Shown here: piece by piece, positions 32,875-41,490 of the stretch
How positions within the stretch are numbered: the stretch's first letter is position 1
How the letters are laid out: each line of letters starts with the position of its first letter
Assembly (NCBI GenBank): GCA_024276575.1
Contig: JAJRWY010000005.1
Coordinates: 1-49,862, forward strand
Direction: 5' to 3'
Source: Candidatus Binatota bacterium
GTDB taxonomy: Bacteria > Desulfobacterota > Binatia > UBA1149 > CAITLU01
Length of the DNA stretch: 49,862 bases
Position numbers and translations under genes: made by a program
Notes under the pieces: generated by a model
Databases searched by the model: none
The model's input: the letters and a program-made list of their open reading frames with translations, nothing else
What the model was told of the DNA's origin: nothing

Positions 32875-35363
32875 ACCACCATACTTACCAAACGCCCGGG
32901 AACTACCACTGTCTTGCGCGGACTACGGCCCGCCAATGCGGCAGCTACCCGTGGCTGCTTAGCTGCCAGTTCCAGCAACTCAGTTTCAGGGATATCCGCT
33001 GCCACCTGTATACGCCCCCTAACTTTACCGTTTACCTGGACTACCATTTCAATGGTCTCTTTGACCAGGGCAGAGGCATCGTAGTCGGGCCATGGGATTT
33101 CGTCTACGCCCGGCCCTACGACCACCCTGCTCCACAGCTCGCTACACATGTGAGGAGCAAAGGGGAACAACAAACGGAGAGTCATGGCTACTGCGAAATC
33201 CAAAACCGCATCGTCACTGCTATCGTCACGCTGTCGATACTCGTAGGCTCCATTGACCAGCTCCATTATGGCGGCCACCGCAGTGTTATAACGCATACGC
33301 TCGCCTATGTCCCGGCCTACGCGGCGGATGGTGTCGTGGACGAGAGAACGCAGGCCGGCTGCGGGCTTCGATAGTCCTTCGCAACCCGGATCCGCCCACG
33401 CCAACGACCTCCGGACGACACCCCCTGCATCTGCGGCACCCACGGCAAGCGCCAGACGCCATACCCTCGAAAGAAAGCGGTGGGCGCCTTCGACGCCCCG
33501 GTCACTCCAGTCAAGGTCCTTTTCCGGAGGGGCCGCAAACACTGAGAACAGTCTCGCCGTATCGGCCCCGTAAGCAGCCACCAACTCGTCGGGATCAACG
33601 ACATTCCCCTTCGATTTGCTCATCTTCGCACCGTCTTTGATGACCATGCCCTGAGTGAGCAAGCGCTCGAAAGGCTCAGAAACCTCCAACCAACCGAGGT
33701 CCCGGAGCACCCTGGTAAAAAAACGCGAATACAGCAGATGTAGCACCGCATGCTCGACCCCGCCGATGTACTGATCAACCGGCATCCAACGCGCCACCTC
33801 ATCGCGGTCGAAGGGGATTCCGTCACGCTCAGCAGAAGCAAAGCGTATGAAGTACCACGATGACTCGACGAAGGTGTCCATGGTATCGGTATCACGCCGG
33901 GCCTGGGCACCGCACTGAGGGCAGCGGATCGAAACGAAATCTTCGAGTTCCGGCAAGGGAGAGCCGCCGCCTTCGAGCAACTCCACGCCAGTCGGCAAAA
34001 CCACCGGTAGATCTGCTTCCGGTACTGCGACGACATCGCAATTGGGACAGTGGATTATCGGAATAGGCGTGCCCCAGTATCGCTGCCGGGAAATCCCCCA
34101 GTCCCGCAGACGGTAGTTCACCACCTCCTTGCCACTACCCTTTTCGGCAAGCGCCTTCGCGATCGCCTTACGCCCGTCGGCGCTGCTGAGTCCCGAAAAC
34201 TCTCCACTATCGTGCAAGCGCCCATCTTCTTCGAAGGCCTCGAGCATGGAGGAAGCATCGAGACATCCGTCCTCGCCTTCGATGACCGGAATCACTTCGA
34301 TCCCATAGCGGGCGGCAAATTCAAAGTCTCTTTGATCGTGGGCGGGTACTGCCATTACCGCTCCGGTGCCGTATTCCATCAAAACAAAGTTGGCTAGATA
34401 CACAGGAACACTTCGCCCGTTTATCGGGTTTATCGCGTGACAGCCCGTAAAAATCCCCTCCTTGCCCTGCGCACGCTCGGCGGTTTCCAGACGGGAAATA
34501 CTGTCGATAAACGCACAAACCTCTTCTTCATTGCCGCCTGCGCGGGCCAACTCCGCCGCCTGAGGGTGCTCTACCGCAAGACTGACGAAGGTACAGCCGA
34601 ACAATGTGTCGGCCCTGGTGGTAAAAACGGGCAACGACTTCCCGGTTTCAACAATGGGAAACTCTATCTCCACGCCCTCGCTGCGACCGATCCAATTGCG
34701 CTGCATGGTGCGCACTTTCTCCGGCCAACCGTCGAGGCCATTCAGGCCCTCCAATAACTCGTCCGCGTACGCGGTAATACGCAGGAACCATTGGTCGAGT
34801 TCTTTTTGCCGCACTGGAGAATGCCCGCGCCAGCATTCCTCGCCTTCCACTTGCTCGTTGGCCAGCACAGTGCCACAGGCGTCGCACCAATTGACCCGCG
34901 CTTTCTTACGATAGGCCAAACCGCGATCAAGCATTTGTAGAAAGAACAACTGCTCCCATCGATAGTAGTCAGGATCACAGGTCGCTACTTCGCGCGACCA
35001 ATCGTAACTGAAACCGAGCCGCGAAAGCTGCTGGCGCATCGCCGAAATGTTCTCCCGCGTCCATCGCGCAGGGTCTATGCCTCGCTGTATCGCGGCAGTT
35101 TCCGCAGGCAACCCGAAGGCATCCCAACCCATTGGGTGCAAAACCCGATGGCCCTTTGCCCGCAGAAAACGCGCATAGACATCCCCAATGGTGTAGTTGC
35201 GGACGTGCCCCATATGAATGCGTCCGGAAGGATACGGAAACATTTCGAGTAGATAGAACGGCTCTCCTTGGTCACAGTCGGCGTTACCGCCCCCGCGTTC
35301 GGCCCAAATCTGTTGCCAGCGCTGTTCTACTTCCGCCGCGTTATAGCTTTCCGATAAGTCCAT
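32871..35363 (-). CDS. leuS: Leucyl-tRNA synthetase
   Basis: LeuS charges tRNA-Leu. Class I motifs are seen: HIGH-type PYPSGRIHMGHVRNYT at about residue 43 and KMSKSKGNVVDPDELV at about residue 580. The editing domain carries the threonine-rich part TTRADTLFGCTF, and the zinc-like cluster CDACGTVLANEQVEG is present. The 830-aa length and the C-terminal PGRLVSMVV match bacterial LeuRS. The start is ATG 35363, four bases after the nusB stop. No T-box leader is visible, so expression is probably from the upstream operon. Confidence 0.97.
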   Translation of the reverse strand: MDLSESYNAAEVEQRWQQIWAERGGGNADCDQGEPFYLLEMFPYPSGRIHMGHVRNYTIGDVYARFLRAKGHRVLHPMGWDAFGLPAETAAIQRGIDPARWTRENISAMRQQLSRLGFSYDWSREVATCDPDYYRWEQLFFLQMLDRGLAYRKKARVNWCDACGTVLANEQVEGEECWRGHSPVRQKELDQWFLRITAYADELLEGLNGLDGWPEKVRTMQRNWIGRSEGVEIEFPIVETGKSLPVFTTRADTLFGCTFVSLAVEHPQAAELARAGGNEEEVCAFIDSISRLETAERAQGKEGIFTGCHAINPINGRSVPVYLANFVLMEYGTGAVMAVPAHDQRDFEFAARYGIEVIPVIEGEDGCLDASSMLEAFEEDGRLHDSGEFSGLSSADGRKAIAKALAEKGSGKEVVNYRLRDWGISRQRYWGTPIPIIHCPNCDVVAVPEADLPVVLPTGVELLEGGGSPLPELEDFVSIRCPQCGAQARRDTDTMDTFVESSWYFIRFASAERDGIPFDRDEVARWMPVDQYIGGVEHAVLHLLYSRFFTRVLRDLGWLEVSEPFERLLTQGMVIKDGAKMSKSKGNVVDPDELVAAYGADTARLFSVFAAPPEKDLDWSDRGVEGAHRFLSRVWRLALAVGAADAGGVVRRSLAWADPGCEGLSKPAAGLRSLVHDTIRRVGRDIGERMRYNTAVAAIMELVNGAYEYRQRDDSSDDAVLDFAVAMTLRLLFPFAPHMCSELWSRVVVGPGVDEIPWPDYDASALVKETIEMVVQVNGKVRGRIQVAADIPETELLELAAKQPRVAAALAGRSPRKTVVVPGRLVSMVV

Positions 35364-35366
35364 TAC

Positions 35367-35744
35367 TCAGGCGTCCCCAATACGTCCCAACTGCTTGGCA
35401 ATACGATCCAAAACCCCATTGATAAAACTTGCCGAGTTTACATCGGCGAACTCCTGCGCGATTTCAACAGCCTCATTGACAACGACTGCGGCAGGAACTT
35501 CCGGAGAACACATCAACTCACTAACCGCCAACCGCAAGAGATTGAGGTCTACGCGGGACAAGCGAGGCAACTCCCAATTATCTGAAGCTGCGTCGATCAA
35601 GCGGTCTAGCTCCGCCCTCTTCTGCAGAACCTGGGTTACAATCCACTCCGCGAACTGCCGCTCTTCAGCGGTGACGGGCCCGGAAGCGAGATGCTGCCAG
35701 TAAAGCTCGAATGCCGGATCAGACGACTCGCCCATCAACTCCAC
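35367..35744 (-). CDS. nusB: Transcription antitermination factor NusB (coding part downstream of an in-frame TAG)
   Basis: NusB pairs with NusE (S10) to bind boxA and promote rRNA antitermination. This ORF (GTG 35744 or ATG 35735, 125 aa) carries the core: NWELPRLSRVDLNLLRLAV, then the conserved NEAVEIAQEFADVNSASFINGVLD. It lacks the family's N-terminal arginine-rich helix. That helix lies directly upstream in the same frame (RRRGREAALQLLY) and is separated from this part by a single TAG at 35745-35747, where family members usually have Gln. The true gene is therefore 35367 to 35801 or 35816, interrupted by a stop. A truncated product would lack the RNA-binding arm. Confidence 0.85.
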   Translation of the reverse strand: MELMGESSDPAFELYWQHLASGPVTAEERQFAEWIVTQVLQKRAELDRLIDAASDNWELPRLSRVDLNLLRLAVSELMCSPEVPAAVVVNEAVEIAQEFADVNSASFINGVLDRIAKQLGRIGDA

Positions 35745-35816
35745 CTAATATAGAAGCTGCAAGGCGGCTTCCCGGCCTCTGCGCCGCCCTCCCCGTTTCA
35801 CCCTAGCCCGCATCAT
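35745..35816 (-). pseudogene. nusB: 5' part of nusB, upstream of the in-frame TAG
   Basis: Reading back from 35744 in frame: TAG, TAT, CTA, CTT, CAG, and so on, giving RRRGREAALQLLY before the stop. This is the RNA-binding first helix of NusB. The likely start is GTG 35801 (MKRGGRRRGRE). ATGs at 35813 and 35816 lie inside the left end of repeat element B, and one of them may now serve as the start. Changing TAG to CAG would restore LLYQVELM, a normal NusB sequence. Confidence 0.75.
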
Positions 35817-36018
35817 TCATGAGACCTCGTCGCGATAGTCGCAAGCGCGGGTGAGAGCGGCCAGATCGGGCCACGTGTGGCGTTGTGACCTGCAGGCATA
35901 GTGACACTAGGTCGGGACCGTGGGGCCCGCGAGCCCGCGCAACGGGCGAACGAGCACGGGCCGGGATTGCAGGCAATTGAGGCTCGTAGCAGAGGTTTCA
36001 TGAAAAATGCCGGTTAGA
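35801..36018. repeat. Inverted-repeat (MITE-like) element, copy B, between ribH and nusB
   Basis: The element has inverted ends of about 35 bp: left CCTAGCCCGCATCATTCATG, then AGACCTC; right, read on the other strand, TCTAACCGGCATTTTTCATG, then AAACCTC. The inside (about 150 bp) is G+C-rich with several smaller inverted repeats. It carries no gene. It fills the 274-base gap inside the rib-nusB-leuS operon, and its left end contains possible nusB start codons. Related copies: A (4638), D (12760), F (27622). Confidence 0.7.
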
Positions 36019-36474
36019 TCAAGACCTCGGAACCCGTGCGAGCACGGCTAGCGTATCCAGTGCCGCGATGACCGCCTCGTAGCCCTTATTGCCCACCGAG
36101 CCGCCGGCACGTTCGAGCGCTTGAGCCATGGTGTCGGTAGTAAGGACCCCGAAAGACACCGGCTTGCCGCTGTTGATAGCAGCCCTTTGTATTCCCGACG
36201 AAGCCTCGGCGCAGACGTAGTCGAAATGAGGAGTATCCCCGCGAATGACCGCGCCCAAGCACACCACGGCGTCATAGCGGTCGCTGTCGCTCAGCGCCGA
36301 CGCCAGCAACGGCAATTCGAAGGCACCGGGGACCCGATAAATGTCGTCATCACCCAGCTCGACACCCCGTGCAGAGGCAGCTTCCAGGGCCCCCTGAAGC
36401 AGGCTCTCCGTGACCGATCTGTTGAACTCGCTCACCACCACGGCCAAACGCGCCTTCACGTTATGGCCGCTCAC
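36019..36474 (-). CDS. ribH: 6,7-dimethyl-8-ribityllumazine synthase
   Basis: RibH condenses the pyrimidine from RibD with dihydroxybutanone phosphate in riboflavin synthesis and forms 60-mer or 10-mer shells. Marks: VVSEFNRSVTESLLQGA, YRVPGAFELPLLA, and the catalytic His region CLGAVIRGDTPHFDYV. The 151-aa length fits. The start is GTG, overlapping the ribBA stop (GTGA). The usual final partner, riboflavin synthase (ribE), is not in this window. Confidence 0.96.
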   Translation of the reverse strand: MSGHNVKARLAVVVSEFNRSVTESLLQGALEAASARGVELGDDDIYRVPGAFELPLLASALSDSDRYDAVVCLGAVIRGDTPHFDYVCAEASSGIQRAAINSGKPVSFGVLTTDTMAQALERAGGSVGNKGYEAVIAALDTLAVLARVPRS

Positions 36475-37754
36475 CGCCGCTCGCCCCCATCCGTTGAGCC
36501 GGCACGCGCAGTGTCCAGGCTACTCTCATCGAGCAGATGGCCGAGCTTGCTCCGTTTGGTACGCAGATATGCGATGTTGTCGTCATGGGGCTGCGTCTCT
36601 ATCGAGCGCCTTTCCACCACTTGCAAACCGTAACGCTCGAGCCCCTGCACTTTCTGCGGATTGTTGGTCAACAGCCGAATCTTAGACACCCCTAATTCCT
36701 TTAAGATTTGGGATGTTATGCCGTAGTCTCTCAAGTCTTCCTTAAAACCTAGTTCAAGGTTTGCTTCAACCGTATCGCGGCCAAGGTCTTGTAGTGCGTA
36801 GGCGCGTATCTTGTTGGCCAAGCCGATTCCACGTCCCTCCTGACGCATATATACGATTACCCCGCGCCCTTCGGAGCTTATGGTCTCGATGGCCAGCCGC
36901 AACTGGTCTCCGCAGTCGCAGCGGTTCGAGCCGAACACATCACCCGTGAGACACTGGGAATGTACACGGACGGTCACCGGAGCGTCCGTGGAAATATCGC
37001 CCGCGACAAGCGCGAGGTGTTCGTTGTGATCAAAATCGTTGCGATAGGAAATGGCGGTAAAACTTCCCCCATAACCGCTCTCTATTTCCCGCTCAGCCAC
37101 GCGTTCGACGACTGAATCCTCTCGCAGGCGCCGGGCCACTACCGAACCAACGTCGATCAACGGAAGTGAAAACTCCCCGGCAAGAGCCCGAAGTTCCTCT
37201 ATACCCGCTATGTCTCCCTCATCGTCAAGAATCGCGCACAAGGCGGCCACAGGCTCCTCACCGGCGATCCGGCAAAGATCCGCGGCCGCTTCCGGCATAC
37301 CCGGCCGCTGAAGAACGCCACCCTCGCGCACCTGCATCGGAAACACATGGCCCGGCATTACCAGATCCTCAGGCCTAGCGTCGGGAGCAGCAGCTACCAG
37401 TATAGTGCGAGCCCGATCAGCGGCGGAAATTCCGGTGGTCACCCCGGACGCCGCTTCAATTGAAGCGCCGAAACAGTGGCGCCTTCCATAGGGGCTTTCA
37501 GGTGCCATCAAGGGTATTCCCAGTTGCTTCATCCTCGCATCCGTAAGCGCGACACAGACTAGGCCACGGGCATGGGTCGCCATGAAATTCACTTTACCCG
37601 GCGTGATCTTACGCCCGCTCGTACACATGAAACCGCCGCTCTCCGGATGATCGTCATCATAGACGATCAGCATCTCACCGTCGGCCAGCGCCCGCAGAGC
37701 CAGGTCAAGGGACTCCCGCCCCTCTCCGCTTTCCCTCGAGCCTGAATCCTTCAT
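36471..37754 (-). CDS. ribBA: Bifunctional DHBP synthase / GTP cyclohydrolase II
   Basis: The N-terminal domain (about 10-205) makes 3,4-dihydroxy-2-butanone 4-phosphate. The acidic loop [12 protein letters not shown] and AADRARTI region are characteristic. The C-terminal domain (about 210-400) opens GTP, with the zinc cysteines in [14 protein letters not shown] and the motifs [10 protein letters not shown] and [14 protein letters not shown] 37754 overlaps the ribD stop (ATGA), so it is preferred over the GTG at 37772. The product is 427 aa. The tail after [10 protein letters not shown] is a little long and charged. Confidence 0.96.
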   Translation of the reverse strand: MKDSGSRESGEGRESLDLALRALADGEMLIVYDDDHPESGGFMCTSGRKITPGKVNFMATHARGLVCVALTDARMKQLGIPLMAPESPYGRRHCFGASIEAASGVTTGISAADRARTILVAAAPDARPEDLVMPGHVFPMQVREGGVLQRPGMPEAAADLCRIAGEEPVAALCAILDDEGDIAGIEELRALAGEFSLPLIDVGSVVARRLREDSVVERVAEREIESGYGGSFTAISYRNDFDHNEHLALVAGDISTDAPVTVRVHSQCLTGDVFGSNRCDCGDQLRLAIETISSEGRGVIVYMRQEGRGIGLANKIRAYALQDLGRDTVEANLELGFKEDLRDYGITSQILKELGVSKIRLLTNNPQKVQGLERYGLQVVERRSIETQPHDDNIAYLRTKRSKLGHLLDESSLDTARAGSTDGGERR

Positions 37755-38866
37755 GAAAACTCTCCCGTCCACACCAAGTCGCCGCCGGACTCCGACCAGG
37801 TTTCGGTCGACAATCGAAGCGCATCAGCGGGCGTCCGCACACCGAGCGATTCCACCATGGGAATGCCGTCACCGCCAATCAAGCGCGGGCTGAAGTAAAA
37901 CGTAGCACGATCCACCACCCCAGCCTTCAGTGCAGAAGATGCAACGCGCGCACCGCCTTCGATGAGCAGTTCCAGCACATCGCGCCGGGCCAACTCGGCC
38001 AGTAGCCGCAACCACCCCCTGCGCCCACGCATATCTAGAGGAAGCACCGTAGCACCGGCCTCTTGTAGCCGCCGGCGTGCCACTACGGAATGCCTAGGCG
38101 CACACACTATCAAGGGGCTCCTGCCGGCAGTGAGCACTCGCGCGGAAAGTGGCGTTCTCAGCTTTCTATCCAACACTACCGGAAGCGGACGAGCCCGCCC
38201 GCGCAGACGGCAGTTGAGTCTTGGGTCGTCAGCCTTCACCGTCCCGATTCCAACCATCACCGCTTCCGAACGCGCACGCAAAAGCTGCACGGTAGCGCGA
38301 GATTGCCGCGAACTGATCCACTTCGAATCTCCTCCGCGGGCAGCTATTCGTCCATCGAGACTAGCTGCAAGCTTGAGATGCACATAGGGAAGACCGCTTT
38401 CAGCGACCTTTCGAAAACCGCGGATCACGTCCGTGCAGCTATCCCGAAGAACCCCGGACTTGACCTCGAGCCCACGGGCGCGCAATCGCCGCACACCGCG
38501 ACCCGCTACCAGTGGATTAGGATCCTTACATCCCACTACCACACGGGTAATTCCAGCTTCTATCAAAGCATCGGCGCAGGGCGGGGTCCTGCCTTGGTGA
38601 GAGCAAGGCTCCAGGCTTACATAAGCGGTCGCGCCCCGGGCACCGCCTCCAGCAGCCGACAAAGCTTCAATCTCGGCATGGGCAGAACCCGCACGGCGAT
38701 GATATCCGCTTGCCAGCAACCGGCCGTTCTTGACCAGCACACAGCCCACTGCGGGATTGGGCGTGGTAAAGCCCAATCCCTTGCGGGCTTCCTCGACGGC
38801 AAGGCGCATCCACTCCTCGTCGCTTGGCGCGCAACCCACCGTCTGTCGCCGCGATACCGCCACCAC
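37751..38866 (-). CDS. ribD: Bifunctional pyrimidine deaminase/reductase RibD
   Basis: RibD deaminates and reduces the riboflavin pyrimidine intermediate. The deaminase zinc site is HAEIEAL with PCSHQGRTPPC. The reductase half starts near FRKVAESGLPYVHLKLAASLDGRIA, and includes WISSRQSRATVQLLRARSEAVMVG and LLIEGGARVASSALKAG. The 371-aa length is standard. The GTG start overlaps the nrdR stop by one base (TAGTG). In many relatives ribE lies between ribD and ribBA. Here the two overlap directly. Confidence 0.96.
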   Translation of the reverse strand: MVAVSRRQTVGCAPSDEEWMRLAVEEARKGLGFTTPNPAVGCVLVKNGRLLASGYHRRAGSAHAEIEALSAAGGGARGATAYVSLEPCSHQGRTPPCADALIEAGITRVVVGCKDPNPLVAGRGVRRLRARGLEVKSGVLRDSCTDVIRGFRKVAESGLPYVHLKLAASLDGRIAARGGDSKWISSRQSRATVQLLRARSEAVMVGIGTVKADDPRLNCRLRGRARPLPVVLDRKLRTPLSARVLTAGRSPLIVCAPRHSVVARRRLQEAGATVLPLDMRGRRGWLRLLAELARRDVLELLIEGGARVASSALKAGVVDRATFYFSPRLIGGDGIPMVESLGVRTPADALRLSTETWSESGGDLVWTGEFS

Positions 38867-39339
38867 TATTCGTGCCGGCCGCCGCTTCTTTCACGGGCCA
38901 GCGAATCAAGCGCCGCCACGAACTCGTCTATATCTCGAAAGGACTTATACACAGAGGCGAAACGCACGTAAGCAACGTCGTCAAGACCCTTCAAGCAGTT
39001 CATCACAGACTCTCCAACCAACGAGCACGGGATTTCGCGGGCACCTTTGTCTTGAACCAACCGCTCGATCTCATCTATAGACTTATCGATTTCGTCCGCC
39101 GACACCGGCCGCTTCTCGCAGGCCTTCTGTATGCCGACGAGAACCTTGCCACGGTCCCAGCTTTCCCGCCGTCCATCCTTCTTTACTACCATCGGCATCG
39201 CGATTTCGATCCGTTCGTAGGTCGTGAAGCGACGACTACAGGCCAAACATTCCCGCCGCCGGCGGACGATACCCCCCTCCGAGGTCTCCCGAGAATCCAC
39301 GACTTTGTCGTCCGGGTTTTGGCAGAACGGACAGCGCAT
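38866..39339 (-). CDS. nrdR: Transcriptional repressor NrdR
   Basis: NrdR is the ATP/dATP-sensing repressor of ribonucleotide reductase genes. It has a zinc ribbon at the N-terminus (MRCPFCQNPDDKVVDSRETS, then CLACSRRFTTYERIE) and an ATP-cone domain (VVKKDGRRESWDRGKVLVGI, onward to about 135). ATG 39339 gives 157 aa with the exact family beginning, so the ORF-track extension to 39426 is not used. The nrd genes themselves are not in the window. It lies between glyA and ribD, the usual delta-like order. Confidence 0.96.
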   Translation of the reverse strand: MRCPFCQNPDDKVVDSRETSEGGIVRRRRECLACSRRFTTYERIEIAMPMVVKKDGRRESWDRGKVLVGIQKACEKRPVSADEIDKSIDEIERLVQDKGAREIPCSLVGESVMNCLKGLDDVAYVRFASVYKSFRDIDEFVAALDSLARERSGGRHE

Positions 39340-39382
39340 CGGTCGAGTCAGCGTAGCTGCTGGCGCGAAGCCAACCGGGCTC

Positions 39383-40636
39383 TCACGCGGCCGCCGGCCG
39401 GCTCGAATAAAGCGGGAAACGGGCACACAGGGCTTCCACCTCGCTTCTTATCGAATTCAAAGCTGCTTCATTCTCCACGTCCTCGAGCACCCGCGCGATA
39501 AAAGCGGCGATCGCCTTCATTTCCTCACGGCCCATACCGCGCGATGTCACCGCCGGAGTCCCGAGCCTCAGGCCTGAAGTGACGAAAGGGCTTCGGTGAT
39601 CGAAGGGTACCGTATTGCAGTTGGTAGTAATCCGAGCCTTGTCGAGACTCTGCTGTGCGAGGCGCCCGGTGAGGTCTCCTTCGCGCAGATCGATGAGCAT
39701 CAGATGGTTGTCGGTGCCGCCCGAAATGAGTTTGAAACCGCGTTCCAATAGACCTTCTGCAAGAACGGCGGCGTTGTCGAGTATGGCGCGCTGGTAATCC
39801 GCAAAACCCGGAGCCAAGGCCTCGCGAAACGCCACCGCCTTGGCAGCGATCACATGCATCAGGGGCCCGCCTTGATTTCCCGGAAAAATCGAAGAGTCGA
39901 TTGATTTAGCGTACTCGGCCCGCGAAAGGATCATGCCGCCACGAGGCCCGCGAAGAGTCTTGTGCGTGGTAGTGGTAACGAAATCGCAGTGTGGGACCGG
40001 AGACGGATGCAATCCGGCTACCACCAAGCCCGCAACGTGGGCAATGTCGGCCATCAACAGGGCTCCGACTTGCTTGGCGATATCGGCAAAAGTCTCGAAA
40101 TCCAGCACCCGGGGATAGGCGCTGTGTCCGGCAACGATCATCTTCGGTCTGTGTTTCTTGGCTAGATCGGCGACTTCGTTGAAATCGATACGGTGGTCGC
40201 CTTCGCCGACTCCGTAAGCGACGATATCGAAAAAGCGACCCGAGAAGTTGACCGGACTGCCGTGAGTGAGATGGCCGCCGTGTGACAGGTTCATCGCCAG
40301 GACCGTGTCCCCAGGCTTCAGTTGGGAGAAGTACACCGCCATATTCGCCTGCGAACCCGAATGTGGTTGCACGTTGACATGATCGGCGCCGAAGAGCTGT
40401 TTGGCCCTTTCTATGGCCAATCGCTCGACATCGTCGACACATTCACAGCCGCCGTAGTAGCGCCGTCCGGGGTATCCTTCAGCGTACTTGTTGGTCAGGA
40501 CCGACCCCGCAGCCTCGAGAACAGCCTCGCTCACGATGTTCTCGGAGGCGATCAATTCAAGGTTGCGCTCCTGCCGTTCCCGCTCCCGGGCGATGGCGTC
40601 AAATATCTCAGGATCCGCTGTTTGGAGAAAACTCAC
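39383..40636 (-). CDS. glyA: Serine hydroxymethyltransferase
   Basis: GlyA is a PLP enzyme that interconverts serine and glycine and charges THF with a one-carbon unit. Features: [31 protein letters not shown], the PLP lysine in [13 protein letters not shown], and the C-terminal substrate region [10 protein letters not shown]. The 417-aa length is normal. The start is GTG 40636. It is followed by nrdR after 43 bases and preceded by rpiB with a 97-base gap. Confidence 0.97.
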   Translation of the reverse strand: MSFLQTADPEIFDAIARERERQERNLELIASENIVSEAVLEAAGSVLTNKYAEGYPGRRYYGGCECVDDVERLAIERAKQLFGADHVNVQPHSGSQANMAVYFSQLKPGDTVLAMNLSHGGHLTHGSPVNFSGRFFDIVAYGVGEGDHRIDFNEVADLAKKHRPKMIVAGHSAYPRVLDFETFADIAKQVGALLMADIAHVAGLVVAGLHPSPVPHCDFVTTTTHKTLRGPRGGMILSRAEYAKSIDSSIFPGNQGGPLMHVIAAKAVAFREALAPGFADYQRAILDNAAVLAEGLLERGFKLISGGTDNHLMLIDLREGDLTGRLAQQSLDKARITTNCNTVPFDHRSPFVTSGLRLGTPAVTSRGMGREEMKAIAAFIARVLEDVENEAALNSIRSEVEALCARFPLYSSRPAAA

Positions 40637-40733
40637 AGACTCGATTCCTCTGTCCGGCTACCGGCGTGCGGCGCCCGACTCCATGGCCGCAGCCGCCATA
40701 CGGCCGCATTCCAGCCCCCGGCCCCAACCCCAG

Positions 40734-41186
40734 TTAAGCTTCAGGGCCCTTACTCGGGGCCGCCTCCAAGGCGTGAATCTTATCGATCCGCCGATGATGG
40801 CGTCCGCCTTCGAATTCGGCCGCAACCCAGGCTTTGACGATATCTTTGATCAGGCGCTCGCCGAGCACCCCACCGCCGAGCACCAGCACATTCGCATCGT
40901 TGTGCTCTCTGGACATCCTCGCACCGGTCACATCGTGAACCAAGGCTGCGCGGATACCGTCGATCTTATTCGCGGCGATGCTCATACCGATTCCGGTGCC
41001 GCACAGCAGCACTCCACGGTCGACATCTCCGCCGGCAACCGCTTTCGCAACGACCTCAGCATAGTCGGGATAATCCACTGAATCCTCGCTATCAGGACCG
41101 GCATCTTCAACATCCCAACCCAGCGCCGTAAACTCGGCAACGACTAGCGCTTTGGCGGCGAGAGCCGCATGGTCGCTGCCAACCAT
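40734..41186 (-). CDS. rpiB: Ribose-5-phosphate isomerase B
   Basis: RpiB isomerises ribose 5-phosphate and ribulose 5-phosphate. Key parts: VGSDHAALAAK, the active-site Cys in LLCGTGIGMSIAANK, and GARMSREHNDANVLVLGGG. The ORF track extends upstream across acpP. ATG 41186 or GTG 41189 gives 150 aa and leaves acpP free. The C-terminus has the usual FEGGRHHRRIDKI. In the classic order fabF lies between acpP and rpiB. Here the spacing is only 34 bases. Confidence 0.93.
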   Translation of the reverse strand: MVGSDHAALAAKALVVAEFTALGWDVEDAGPDSEDSVDYPDYAEVVAKAVAGGDVDRGVLLCGTGIGMSIAANKIDGIRAALVHDVTGARMSREHNDANVLVLGGGVLGERLIKDIVKAWVAAEFEGGRHHRRIDKIHALEAAPSKGPEA

Positions 41187-41220
41187 CACTCTGCGCGGCG
41201 CCGCGGCCTCGGCCGTAGTG

Positions 41221-41454
41221 TTACTGCTGCCGGTTGTCGATGTAGTCGACAATGTCTTGGACGGTGCGGATTTTCTCCGCCTCTTCATCAGAGATTTCTA
41301 GGCCGTACTCTTCTTCCAGAGCCATGATCAACTGAACGATATCGAGGGAGTCGGCACCGAGATCCTCGAGAAATGACGATTCCGGCGTCACCTGAGATCT
41401 ATCCAAGGTAAGCTGGTCACATACGATTTCCACAACGCGTTCCACTGCCGACAT
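41221..41454 (-). CDS. acpP: Acyl carrier protein
   Basis: This is the carrier of growing acyl chains via 4'-phosphopantetheine on the Ser of [10 protein letters not shown]. The protein is 77 aa and very acidic in the second half ([16 protein letters not shown]). The start is ATG 41454 with GGGAGG about eight bases before. It comes after fabG and before rpiB. Confidence 0.97.
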   Translation of the reverse strand: MSAVERVVEIVCDQLTLDRSQVTPESSFLEDLGADSLDIVQLIMALEEEYGLEISDEEAEKIRTVQDIVDYIDNRQQ

Positions 41455-41490
41455 CGAAAAACCTCCCTGATGCTCCGGTCCGAGCGGGCA

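Noticed and set aside
7376-36018. Genome-wide reassignment of TAG to an amino acid
   Set aside because: fabG (HVNGGMYM-TAG), rpmF, lpxD, rpsT, lptE, nrdR and the ferredoxin all end in TAG at the place where their families end, and the two internal TAGs would need different residues.
37741-37775. TTCATGAAAACTC near the ribBA start and a similar string near the NSS transporter start, as further repeat copies
   Set aside because: Both are explained by an ATGAAGGATTC (MKDS) gene start preceded by a ribosome-binding site. The flanking sequence does not match the repeat family.
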